In this document: positions 44,150 through 51,749 of the stretch, piece by piece
Layout of the letters: every line of letters starts with the position of its first letter
Position numbering within the stretch: the stretch's first letter is position 1
Assembly: GCF_003946115.1 (NCBI RefSeq)
Contig: NZ_RHOH01000006.1
Span: 1-64,000, forward strand
Length of the DNA stretch: 64,000 bases
Reading direction: 5' to 3'
DNA from: Lacticaseibacillus daqingensis
GTDB taxonomy: Bacteria > Bacillota > Bacilli > Lactobacillales > Lactobacillaceae
The notes under the pieces: model-generated
Told to the model about the DNA's origin: nothing
Database searches by the model: none
What the model saw: only the letters and a program-made list of their open reading frames with translations
Program-made: the position numbers and the translations under genes

Positions 44150-45235
44150 ATGAAGAAATGGTTGATCGGACTCATCACCGCGGTCGCACTGACGGTACCG
44201 CTGGGCGGGTGCGCGAATCAGGCCCAACCTGCCAAGCAGGAGAAGACGCCCACACTGTTGGCCACGCCTTATCAGGATACGAAGTTTCTGATGGGCACGG
44301 TGGTGACGCTACGAATCTATGATCAGGGCAAAAAGGCGGTGATGGCCAAGGCGTTCGACCGTATCAGTGAGCTGGCTGACGCTATCACGGTGAACCAGAA
44401 GGGCTCGCAGGTGGATGCGGTCAACCAGCAGGCCGGGGTCAAGGCGGTCAAGGTCGACCAGGATGTGTTCGACTTGATTCAGTACGCGAAGTCCTGGAGC
44501 CAACGGTCTGACGGGGCGTTTGACCTGGCCATTGGCCCGATCACGAGCATGTGGCACATCGGCTTTGACGATGCACGCAAGCCGTCGCAGGCTGAAATCG
44601 ACGCCGCGCTGCCACTGGTCAACTATAAGGACGTGGTGCTCAACGCCGCCAAGCGTACCGTCTTTTTGAAGAAAAAGGGGATGGCCATCGACCTCGGCGG
44701 AATCGCCAAGGGCTACATCACGGATAAGGCGACACAGGTGATGAAGGCCAACGGTGTGACCACTGCGATCCTGGATCTGGGCGGCAACATCTACGTGCTG
44801 GGGCACAGTCCCAAGGGCGGCGACAAGGACTGGACGGTCGGCATTCAGGACCCGAAGAAGGCGCGGGGCACGTCGATCGGGACGCTGCCGGCCAGCAACA
44901 AGACCATCGTCACCAGTGGCATCTACGAGCGTTACCTCGAGGTGGATGGTAAGCTGTACATGCACCTGATGAACCCGAAGACCGGCTACCCGTTCGAGAA
45001 CAATCTGATGGGGGTGTCGATCATCACCAAGCAAAGCGTGAACGGGGATGCGCTGTCCACGGCCACGTTTGACAAGGGACTGGAAGCCGGCATGGCCTTC
45101 ATTGAAAAGCAGCCGGACACCGAGGCGATTTTCATCACGAAGGATAAGCAGGTGTACCTGTCCAGCGGCCTGAAGGGGCAGTTCAAGCTACTGAAAAAGT
45201 CCGGCTACACGCTGGCGACGCTGCCACAACAATAG
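44150..45235 (+). CDS. fmnB: FMN:protein transferase, ApbE family
   Basis: 361 residues. Lipoprotein signal with lipobox PLGGC (Cys ~21). ApbE fold: FLMGTVVTLRIYD, RSDGAFDLAIGPITSMWHIG, AIDLGGIAKGYITDKA, ILDLGGNIYVLG, TSGIYERYLEVDGKLYMHLMNPKTGYP and GDALSTATF. Uses FAD to attach FMN to threonine, here on PplA, at the outer face of the membrane. Ribosome binding site GGAG. Nine bases separate it from dmkA. Confidence 0.95.
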   Translation: MKKWLIGLITAVALTVPLGGCANQAQPAKQEKTPTLLATPYQDTKFLMGTVVTLRIYDQGKKAVMAKAFDRISELADAITVNQKGSQVDAVNQQAGVKAVKVDQDVFDLIQYAKSWSQRSDGAFDLAIGPITSMWHIGFDDARKPSQAEIDAALPLVNYKDVVLNAAKRTVFLKKKGMAIDLGGIAKGYITDKATQVMKANGVTTAILDLGGNIYVLGHSPKGGDKDWTVGIQDPKKARGTSIGTLPASNKTIVTSGIYERYLEVDGKLYMHLMNPKTGYPFENNLMGVSIITKQSVNGDALSTATFDKGLEAGMAFIEKQPDTEAIFITKDKQVYLSSGLKGQFKLLKKSGYTLATLPQQ

Positions 45236-45243
45236 GAGGAAAC

Positions 45244-46188
45244 ATGTCTGTCTCAGCTTTTATGGAGTTAGTGGAGGCGCGCACTAAGCTTGCCAGCATC
45301 CTGCCCTTTTTGGTCGGGGTGCTGTTTGCGTTCGCGTACTTCGGCCGGTTGGATGGGGTGAACACGGCACTGTTCTTCGTGGCGATGCTGCTGTTCGACA
45401 TGACCACGACCGCCATCAACAACCTGATGGATTACCAAAAGGCCAAGGACGCGACTTACCAGCGCGAAACCAACGTGATCGGCCGCCGTCACCTGGCGGT
45501 GGGGCAGGTGACGGCACTGATCCTGGGAATGCTGGGGGCGGCAACGGTGCTGGGGCTAGTGCTGGTGTGGCGCACGGACTGGCTGCTGCTGTTGATCGGT
45601 GCTGCGTGCTTTGTCATCGGCATCTTTTACACCTTCGGGCCGTTGCCGCTGTCTCGCCTGCCGCTGGGGGAGGTGTTCTCCGGGGTCACCATGGGGCTGG
45701 GCATTCCGTTCATCGCGGTGTTCATCAATGTGGCGCCCAACGACTTGCTGGGGCTGACCGTGACGTGGCCGGTGGTGGCGCTGCACGGGGACTTTGTGAG
45801 CCTGATCGCGCTGTTCTTGGTGTGCGTGACCCCGATGGCGACGATCGCCAACGTGATGCTGGCTAACAACCTGTCAGACATCGCGCAGGACACCGCCAAC
45901 CACCGGATGACCTTGCCGATGTACCTGGGTCAGGGCGGCGGCGTGCGGCTGTGGCAAACGTTGACGTACAGCGGCTACGTGGCCGTGGTGGGGGCGGTGC
46001 TGCTGGGCGCTTTGACCTGGCCAGTGCTGGTGACCCTGCTGGCACTGCCACTGGTGGCGCGCAACGCCAATCGGTTCGCCCACCGGCAGGACAAGGCGCG
46101 CACGTTTCCGATGGCGCTGCGCAACCTGATGCTTGAAAATGGTGGGCTCATTATCGGGCTGGCGCTGAGCCTGCTCGTGAAGCGGTAA
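45244..46188 (+). CDS. dmkA: UbiA-family prenyltransferase (DmkA-like)
   Basis: 314 residues. About eight or nine transmembrane helices. First Asp-rich motif TAINNLMDYQKAKD (~58-71), second LSDIAQDTANHRMTLP (~217). Prenylates 1,4-dihydroxy-2-naphthoate to a demethylmenaquinone. Named by position after fmnB in the electron-transfer locus. A second, clearly related prenyltransferase follows 8 nt downstream. Confidence 0.9.
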   Translation: MSVSAFMELVEARTKLASILPFLVGVLFAFAYFGRLDGVNTALFFVAMLLFDMTTTAINNLMDYQKAKDATYQRETNVIGRRHLAVGQVTALILGMLGAATVLGLVLVWRTDWLLLLIGAACFVIGIFYTFGPLPLSRLPLGEVFSGVTMGLGIPFIAVFINVAPNDLLGLTVTWPVVALHGDFVSLIALFLVCVTPMATIANVMLANNLSDIAQDTANHRMTLPMYLGQGGGVRLWQTLTYSGYVAVVGAVLLGALTWPVLVTLLALPLVARNANRFAHRQDKARTFPMALRNLMLENGGLIIGLALSLLVKR

Positions 46189-46196
46189 GGAGGCGC

Positions 46197-47171
46197 ATGA
46201 TGACAGAAGCGAATCGCACCACCAAGCCGTTGACCTGGCCGCTGTTCATTGAATTGATCCGCCTGCCGGCCAAGCTGGCGAGCCTGCTCCCGTTCTTGTT
46301 CGGGTGTGCCTACGCGTGGCTGACGTTTCATCAGTTGAACTGGGGCAACACGCTGGTGTACTTCGTAGGCCAGATGAGCATCGCGCTGTTCGTCACCGGG
46401 TTCAATAACGTGCAGGACTTCTATAAGGCCAAAGACGACCATTACCGTGCGACCCAAAACATTATCGGCCGCGAGCACCTCGACCCACGCCGCATTTTGG
46501 CACTGATGCTGACGTTTCTGCTGATCGCGTGCCTGAGCGGCGTGATTTTGGTGTGGCGCACGGATCTCAGTCTGCTGTTGATCGGTGGCGCAGCCATCTT
46601 CGTGGCGATTTTCTACACCTATGGGCCGGTGCCGCTGTCGCGCGTGCCTAGCGGGGAGGTCCTCGCCGGGTTGTGCGAGGGCTTTGGCACGATCTTCATC
46701 GCGGTGTTCGTCAACGTGGTGCCACACCCGGTCACGCTGGCGCTGATCGGTCGCCAGTTCACGTTCAGTGTGGATGTCGCACTGGTCTGGCAGCTGTTCA
46801 TTGTGGCGCTGCCAATCGTCTGCTTCGATGCGGCGACGATGTTTGCGGATAACATCTGCGACCTCGACCAAGACTTGCGCAACCAGCGCTTCACGCTGCC
46901 TTACTATCTCGGCAAGCCACGGGCACTCAAGGTTTACCCGTGGTTGCCGGCTGCTGCTTACGGCGCCATCGTGCTGGCGGTGCTGCTGCGGTACCTGCCA
47001 TGGCCGATGCTGGTGGTGCTGGCGCTGTGGCCGCTGGCTTGGCGCAACACCAAACGCTTTTTGGCCAAGCAGAGCAAGCGCGAGACGTTCGGCACTGCGA
47101 TCGACACGATGCTCAAGACGTTCGGCGCCGAAGTCGTGGTGCTGATCGTGCTGGGATTGCTTGCGATTTGA
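46197..47171 (+). CDS. Second UbiA-family prenyltransferase (DmkA/MenA paralogue)
   Basis: 324 residues from ATG 46197, with AAGGAGG upstream. Asp-rich motifs TGFNNVQDFYKAKDDHY (~63) and DNICDLDQDLRNQRFTLP (~221) are intact, as are VPSGEVLAGLCEGFGTIFIAV and the final membrane helices. It aligns over its whole length with the preceding gene but has diverged, so it is a duplication that kept its catalytic residues. It may use another acceptor or tail, or supply menaquinone for a separate chain. Its stop overlaps the rpmG -35. Confidence 0.88.
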   Translation: MMTEANRTTKPLTWPLFIELIRLPAKLASLLPFLFGCAYAWLTFHQLNWGNTLVYFVGQMSIALFVTGFNNVQDFYKAKDDHYRATQNIIGREHLDPRRILALMLTFLLIACLSGVILVWRTDLSLLLIGGAAIFVAIFYTYGPVPLSRVPSGEVLAGLCEGFGTIFIAVFVNVVPHPVTLALIGRQFTFSVDVALVWQLFIVALPIVCFDAATMFADNICDLDQDLRNQRFTLPYYLGKPRALKVYPWLPAAAYGAIVLAVLLRYLPWPMLVVLALWPLAWRNTKRFLAKQSKRETFGTAIDTMLKTFGAEVVVLIVLGLLAI

Positions 47172-47195
47172 CGGGACTTTTGGTAATCTTATAAG
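47168..47195 (+). promoter_or_regulatory. Promoter of rpmG-secE
   Basis: TTGACG, 16 nt, TATAAG. The -35 overlaps the stop codon of the upstream prenyltransferase gene. Confidence 0.6.
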
Positions 47196-47212
47196 ATGAC
47201 TGGAGGCCGATC

Positions 47213-47362
47213 ATGTCTGTCAAAAAAGTAGCGTTGGCCTGCTCCGTGTGTGGCCGCCGGAATTACTTCGTACCCGAGAATCCGCGCCGAACTGAGCGGC
47301 TGACCTTAAATAAATTCTGTAAATACTGCAAGCGCGTGACTGAGCACCGCGAAACCAAGTAA
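47213..47362 (+). CDS. rpmG: Large-subunit ribosomal protein bL33 (zinc form)
   Basis: 49 residues from ATG 47213, with GGAGG upstream. [37 protein letters not shown] at the end; both CxxC pairs are kept, so this is the zinc-binding paralogue. It precedes secE, as in most Firmicutes. Confidence 0.96.
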   Translation: MSVKKVALACSVCGRRNYFVPENPRRTERLTLNKFCKYCKRVTEHRETK

Positions 47363-47374
47363 GGAGGGTCCACT

Positions 47375-47545
47375 ATGAAGTTCATCAAGAGCGTCATTCA
47401 AGAGATGAAACTGGTCACCTGGCCGACCGCAGCGGAGACGCGGCGCGACACCTCAACGGTGATCATCACCTCCATCTTGTTCGCGGCGTACTTCGCCTTG
47501 GCCGACTGGGTCATTGTGATGTTGCTTAAAGCGTTCATCTTTTAA
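47375..47545 (+). CDS. secE: Preprotein translocase subunit SecE
   Basis: 56 residues from ATG 47375, with AAGGAGGG. FIKSVIQEMKLVTWPTAAET is the conserved amphipathic SecE helix, then one transmembrane helix (VIITSILFAAYFALADWVIV). Essential partner of SecY. Confidence 0.96.
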   Translation: MKFIKSVIQEMKLVTWPTAAETRRDTSTVIITSILFAAYFALADWVIVMLLKAFIF

Positions 47546-47546
47546 T

Positions 47547-47575
47547 TTGAAATTTGGGCCCGGGTTGCGTATACT
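47547..47575 (+). promoter_or_regulatory. Promoter between secE and nusG
   Basis: TTGAAA, exactly 17 nt, TATACT, starting 1 nt after the secE stop. Predicted start ~47582. Confidence 0.75.
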
Positions 47576-47593
47576 GGGGTCAGACAAAGAAAG

Positions 47594-47625
47594 AAAACCC
47601 GCCACGCCGTGTGGCTGGGTTTTTT
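47594..47625 (+). terminator. Promoter-proximal terminator/attenuator in the nusG leader
   Basis: AAAACCCGCCA, loop, TGGCTGGGTTTTTT: a strong stem with T6 located ~12 nt after the predicted transcription start and 23 nt before the nusG ATG. It would end most transcripts from the promoter at 47547 as ~45-nt RNAs unless bypassed. Confidence 0.85.
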
Positions 47626-47648
47626 ATTTACTCAAAAAAAGGAGCTTA

Positions 47649-48200
47649 ATGATGGTCGAATCAGCAGAAAAACTTTGGTACGTGTTGCACACCTACTCGG
47701 GGTACGAAAACAAAGTCAAGACAAACCTCGAGTCCCGTGCCACGTCCATGGGCATGGATGACTACATCTTCCGGGTGATCGTCCCAGAAGAAGAGGAACA
47801 GGAAGTCAAAAACGGCAAGGCCAAGACGAAGATGGAGAAAACATTCCCTGGCTACGTGCTTGTCGAAATGGTGATGACCGATGAATCCTGGTTCGTTGTC
47901 CGGAACACGCCTGGGGTGACCGGCTTTGTCGGCAGCCACGGGGCCGGGAGCAAGCCAAGCCCACTGCTGCCAGGGGAAGTAGCCAACATTCTGCACAGCC
48001 TTGGCATGAGCACGCGTCAGACCAACCTCGATTTCGCGGTAGGCGAACCGGTCACCATCGTGGACGGCGCCTTTGCCGGTCAGGAAGGGAAAGTCACCGC
48101 GGTCGACAAGGAGAAGTCCAAGCTGAAGGTTTCCATGATGATGTTCGAGCGTGAAGTGAACGCCGAGCTCGACTTCGACCAGGTGGACAAGCAGCTGTAA
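47649..48200 (+). CDS. nusG: Transcription termination/antitermination factor NusG
   Basis: 183 residues from ATGATG at 47649, AAAAAGGAG upstream. NGN domain (KLWYVLHTYSGYENKVKTNL, FPGYVLVEMVMTDESWFVVR, TPGVTGFVG) and a C-terminal KOW domain (EPVTIVDGAFAGQEGKVTAVD). Binds RNA polymerase. The leader contains a terminator right after the promoter. Confidence 0.97.
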   Translation: MMVESAEKLWYVLHTYSGYENKVKTNLESRATSMGMDDYIFRVIVPEEEEQEVKNGKAKTKMEKTFPGYVLVEMVMTDESWFVVRNTPGVTGFVGSHGAGSKPSPLLPGEVANILHSLGMSTRQTNLDFAVGEPVTIVDGAFAGQEGKVTAVDKEKSKLKVSMMMFEREVNAELDFDQVDKQL

Positions 48201-48216
48201 GCACACGGCCCAACTG

Positions 48217-48253
48217 AAACAGCGCCTCGCATTTTTTTGCGAGGCGCTGTTTT
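48217..48253. terminator. Bidirectional terminator between nusG and the MFS gene
   Basis: AAACAGCGCCTCGCA, T-rich loop, TGCGAGGCGCTGTTT: perfect stem. Confidence 0.93.
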
Positions 48254-48301
48254 GCGGTTGGGCGATCGCCGCGTCACCGCGGGTCAGACGGTCAGCGTCA
48301 G

Positions 48302-49552
48302 TTACGCATCGGGGGTCTCGGCCTGCAGGGTCTGGTCATACTGGCGTGCGCTGGGGATCAGCCAGTTAAGCAGGCCGCACAGTAGCGTCCCCACGCCGGC
48401 GATCACGAAGAGGTTGGCCACTCCGATGGCATCGGCGAGTGGACCGGCAAAAATCAGCCCGACCGGACCGGTGATGCTCATCAGCGCATTCGTGATGCCG
48501 AGCACACGCCCGAGGTGGGCGGGGGCAAAACTCTGCTGGATCATCGCCATCAACAGCGTGTTGAAGAACGGAGTGGCGAGCCCGGCCAAGGCGTTGAGGC
48601 CGACAAACCACCAGAAGCCGGTTTGATCTCCCGGCAGCAGCCCACTGATTCCGATGGTGACGCCGATCACGAGGTAGGCGAGCAACACTGGCCGCATGCG
48701 ATCCCGCCATTTGCCCAAGGTCCCGATGATCACCCCACCGCCCAACATGCCAACGGAGTAGATGACCTCGATGAGCCCAGCCTGCCCCACGGTACCGTGG
48801 AAGTAATCGATGGTCATCAGCGGGTAAAGGCTAGCGGCGGGCATGAAAAGCAGGGTGAACAGCGCGCCGATCAGCGTGATGCGCCAAAGCCCACGGCGGC
48901 CGCGCAACAGCTGAAGCCCGAAACGTGCGTCGGCGAGGAAGTGCACGGCCTCCCCGATGGCTGCCGTTTTGGGAATCGTGACCATCAACAGCATGGCGGT
49001 GCCCAAAATGGCACCGAGCACATCAAGCAGGATCAGCGCATTCATCGGCACGATGCTGAACAGGAAGGCACCAAGCGCCGGGGCGACGATGAAGTTGGCG
49101 GACTGCACCATACCGAGTTGCCCGTTGACGCGGGTCAGCTCGGCTTCCGGCACCATGGTCGGCACCAGCGATTGAATCGTCGGCTGCTGAAAGGTCTGCG
49201 CCAGCGCCCGCATGAACAGTGAGATGAACACCAACCACAGCGGAAAGGTGGCGGCCAAGGTGCCCGCGATCGAAAGTAGCAGCGCAAAAGCGGCCACGAT
49301 CGCGTCGGTGATGATCAGCAGCGCTTTTTTGTTGACGCGGTCGATGATCGGCCCCACAAAGGGTGACAGCAGCACCGTGGGCAGCATGCCCAAAAGGGTG
49401 GCCGCGCTGAGAATGGTCGCGCTGCCCGTCTGCTTGGTCAGATACCAGATGATGGCGTACTGCACGACCAGGCTGGTGATGCCGGACAGGAATTGACCGG
49501 CGAGGAACAAATTGAAGTTGCGGCGCCAGTGAGATGGCAACAGAGTCGGCAT
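48302..49552 (-). CDS. MFS transporter, MefA/enterobactin-exporter-like (DHA3 type)
   Basis: 416 residues, twelve predicted transmembrane helices. WRRNFNLFLAGQFLSGITSLVVQYAIIWYL at the N-terminus and PFVGPIIDRVNKKALLIITD (MFS loop 2-3 motif) place it in the drug:H+ antiporter-3 group. Substrate unknown. It is inserted, on the opposite strand, between nusG and rplK, which are normally adjacent. Confidence 0.87.
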   Translation of the reverse strand: MPTLLPSHWRRNFNLFLAGQFLSGITSLVVQYAIIWYLTKQTGSATILSAATLLGMLPTVLLSPFVGPIIDRVNKKALLIITDAIVAAFALLLSIAGTLAATFPLWLVFISLFMRALAQTFQQPTIQSLVPTMVPEAELTRVNGQLGMVQSANFIVAPALGAFLFSIVPMNALILLDVLGAILGTAMLLMVTIPKTAAIGEAVHFLADARFGLQLLRGRRGLWRITLIGALFTLLFMPAASLYPLMTIDYFHGTVGQAGLIEVIYSVGMLGGGVIIGTLGKWRDRMRPVLLAYLVIGVTIGISGLLPGDQTGFWWFVGLNALAGLATPFFNTLLMAMIQQSFAPAHLGRVLGITNALMSITGPVGLIFAGPLADAIGVANLFVIAGVGTLLCGLLNWLIPSARQYDQTLQAETPDA

Positions 49553-49614
49553 AGGCGAACCTCGGATTTCTATAGATTGGGCTTTCAGAATAGCATACCC
49601 CAGGCGATTCGCGC

Positions 49615-49643
49615 TTGCTTTTCCCCAGGATTCATGCTAATTT
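49615..49643 (+). promoter_or_regulatory. Promoter of rplK-rplA
   Basis: TTGCTT, 17 nt, TAATTT, followed by an ~80-nt leader with the GGCCA...TGGCC hairpin at ~49672-49692. Confidence 0.55.
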
Positions 49644-49729
49644 AGACCAGTATGTTTACACATACAGTGGGAGGCCAAAATTCGCTTGGCCATCATCACC
49701 ACATCACGGACTTAAGGAGGTTATGTTTC

Positions 49730-50155
49730 GTGGCTAAAAAAGTAGCAAACATCGTTAAACTCCAGATCCCTGCGGGGAAGGCAACTCCAGCTCCTCCGGT
49801 AGGTCCTGCTCTTGGGCAGGCCGGGATCAACATCATGGGCTTCACCAAGGACTTCAATGCACGGACTGCAGACCAGGCCGGCATGATCATCCCTGTTGTG
49901 ATCACTGTGTACGAAGATCGTTCATTCGACTTCGTGACCAAGACCCCACCGGCTGCCGTTTTGCTGAAGAAGGCCGCTGGCGTTGAACACGGCTCAGGCG
50001 AACCGAACACGAAGAAGGTTGCAACTGTGACCAAGGATCAAGTTCGTCAGATCGCTGAGACGAAGATGCAAGACCTTAACGCGGCAGACGTTGAAGCTGC
50101 TATGCGCATGGTTGAAGGGACTGCACGTTCGATGGGCTTTACCGTCGAAGGCTAA
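49730..50155 (+). CDS. rplK: Large-subunit ribosomal protein uL11
   Basis: 141 residues. GTG 49730 is chosen: AAGGAGG lies upstream and [17 protein letters not shown] is the conserved N-terminus. [27 protein letters not shown] and the C-terminal rRNA-binding domain ([23 protein letters not shown]) are complete. Codon use is that of a highly expressed gene. Confidence 0.98.
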   Translation: MAKKVANIVKLQIPAGKATPAPPVGPALGQAGINIMGFTKDFNARTADQAGMIIPVVITVYEDRSFDFVTKTPPAAVLLKKAAGVEHGSGEPNTKKVATVTKDQVRQIAETKMQDLNAADVEAAMRMVEGTARSMGFTVEG

Positions 50156-50245
50156 GTGCCAGTCCGGATCATCAGCGAAAGCTGAATGAATCAAGTGGAA
50201 GGGCTGCGGCCCGCTGACCACATTTGCAAGGAGGAAAATTCCAGA

Positions 50246-50935
50246 ATGGCTAAGAAAGCAAAGAAGTATCTCGAAGCAGCAAAGCAAGTTGATGCAACCA
50301 AGACGTACACCCCTGAAGAAGCGGTTGCGCTGGTTAAGCAGATCGACTTCGCGAAGTTCGATGCAACCGTTGAAGTGGCTTACAACCTGAACATTGACGT
50401 GAAGCAGGCTGATCAGCAGATCCGTGGCGCCGTTGTGCTGCCTAACGGGACTGGTAAGACGAGCCGGGTCATTGTCTTCGCTGAAGGCCCACAGGCCAAG
50501 CAGGCAGAAGAAGCCGGCGCCGACGTTGTTGGCGGCGACGACCTGGTTCAAAAGATCCAGGACGGCTGGTTGGACTTTGACGTTGCGGTCGCAACGCCAC
50601 CAATGATGGCCAAGGTTGGTCGTTTGGGCCGTGTCCTCGGGCCAAAAGGCTTGATGCCTAACCCGAAGACCGGTACCGTGACGATGGATGTGACCAAGGC
50701 GGTCAACGACATCAAGGCTGGGCAGGTCGCTTACCGTGCCGACAAGGCCGGGATCGTGCACGCTCCGATCGGTAAGGTATCCTTCGACGATGCCAAGCTG
50801 ATCGAAAACTTCAAGACCCTCAACGAAGTGATCTTGAAGGCACGCCCAGCATCTGCTAAGGGTCAGTACATCAAGAGCCTGACCGTGACCTCGACCTTCG
50901 GGCCTGGCGTCAAGACGGATGCAACGGCATTCTAA
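50246..50935 (+). CDS. rplA: Large-subunit ribosomal protein uL1
   Basis: 229 residues from ATG 50246, with [28 protein letters not shown] (uL1 signature) and [18 protein letters not shown] are clear. The 90-nt rplK-rplA spacer (AGCGAAAGCT and GGGCTGCGGCCC hairpins) may hold the L1 feedback site. A strong terminator follows. Confidence 0.98.
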   Translation: MAKKAKKYLEAAKQVDATKTYTPEEAVALVKQIDFAKFDATVEVAYNLNIDVKQADQQIRGAVVLPNGTGKTSRVIVFAEGPQAKQAEEAGADVVGGDDLVQKIQDGWLDFDVAVATPPMMAKVGRLGRVLGPKGLMPNPKTGTVTMDVTKAVNDIKAGQVAYRADKAGIVHAPIGKVSFDDAKLIENFKTLNEVILKARPASAKGQYIKSLTVTSTFGPGVKTDATAF

Positions 50936-50949
50936 ATCAGATACGCAAG

Positions 50950-50978
50950 AAAGCAACCTTTCGGGGTTGCTTTTTTTT
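50950..50978 (+). terminator. Terminator of rplK-rplA
   Basis: AAGCAACCTTTCGGGGTTGCTT followed by T8. Confidence 0.93.
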
Positions 50979-50985
50979 AACCCCA

Positions 50986-51099
50986 GAGCGAAGTGGCGCG
51001 GGCTTAGCGGAACGGGTAGCCTAGCACAAGCGCTTGGGCCTTTCCTTGGCCCGAGTGCTTAGGCGTAGCTAGCCGCTTCCGCGTTGCGCCACGGCGCTC
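50986..51099. repeat. Long-hairpin element, copy C (114 bp)
   Basis: GAGCG...CGCTC and GTGGCGC/GCGCCAC outer stem, AGCGGAAC/TTCCGCGT-type and GCCTAGCAC/GTGCTTAGGC inner stems, and apex CTTGGGCC/GGCCCGAG. The middle is unlike copies A and B in sequence but matches them in layout and length. It starts 8 nt after the rplA terminator. Confidence 0.75.
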
Positions 51100-51400
51100 G
51101 ACGAAGACCGGAAAGCAGTAAGCACGCCCTGCTGCGGAGTTCGGCAAGGCCGAACGGAAGCATGGCCTGCTGCGGAGCGAGGCGAAGCCGAACGGAAGCA
51201 AGGCAGAAAGTCTGTCGCCAATAAGACACAATTAGAAGACCTGGGGGACCGCTTGGATCCGCACTTAGGCGCGAGGCGAAGCGTCAGTGGCCGAGAACAC
51301 ACGGTTCAAAGCCCGTGGCAGGCGTTTGAGGCGTACCCGGCTCCTAGTGAGCGGCGCAAGTTGCTTCCGCGTTGCGCCACGGGGCGCGACCACCCCATCT
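51100..51400. repeat. Composite repeat region related to the hairpin elements
   Basis: Begins GACGAAGACCGGAAAGCAGT, identical to the unit start of the array at 40431. It then has two imperfect ~35-bp repeats (CTGCTGCGGAG...CCGAACGGAAGCA at ~51128 and ~51168) and a CACTTAGGCGCGAG segment at ~51262. It ends with GCGGCGCAAGTTGCTTCCGC, GTTGCGCCAC at ~51352-51381. No gene is supported. Confidence 0.6.
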
Positions 51401-51700
51401 CAAATACCGCCGACTGAAAAAATTTGGCAGGCAATTGGTCGGCTGGCCGCGAACGTTCGGGTCAGAAACGACTTGGCCGGCAGGTGGTGAATACGCGGAC
51501 TTTGGCTAGCTGTACTATCCACCAAAGAAACAGCGCACGGCTTGAGCCCCGTGAAATCGCGCCATCCCGATCGAATATTACGGGATTTATGGTGGGGTGA
51601 CCATAACAGGCGTGATCGCCCGAACCAATTACACCGAAAACCGGATATTATTCGCCTGATAGCAACCGTTTTGCCGGGATTTACCGAGTGCATCATTCTG
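51401..51700. other. Gene-free leader region upstream of the OpuC-type operon
   Basis: No supported gene. AT-richer than its surroundings, with short inverted repeats (CCACCAAAG/CTTTGG-like at ~51493-51525). Nothing else recognised. Confidence 0.4.
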
Positions 51701-51703
51701 TTG

Positions 51704-51712
51704 TGTTATAAT
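51704..51712 (+). promoter_or_regulatory. Extended -10 promoter of the OpuC-type operon
   Basis: TGTTATAAT, inside the near-palindrome TGTGTTATAATACACC, 37 nt before the ATG at 51750. Confidence 0.65.
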
Positions 51713-51749
51713 ACACCCAACGCAATCACGCCAACTGAGGAGGATGCTT

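Noticed and set aside
51004-51302. Minus-strand frames over the 51-kb repeat region
   Set aside because: Their shared peptide with the 40-kb array reflects the DNA repeat, not conserved coding.
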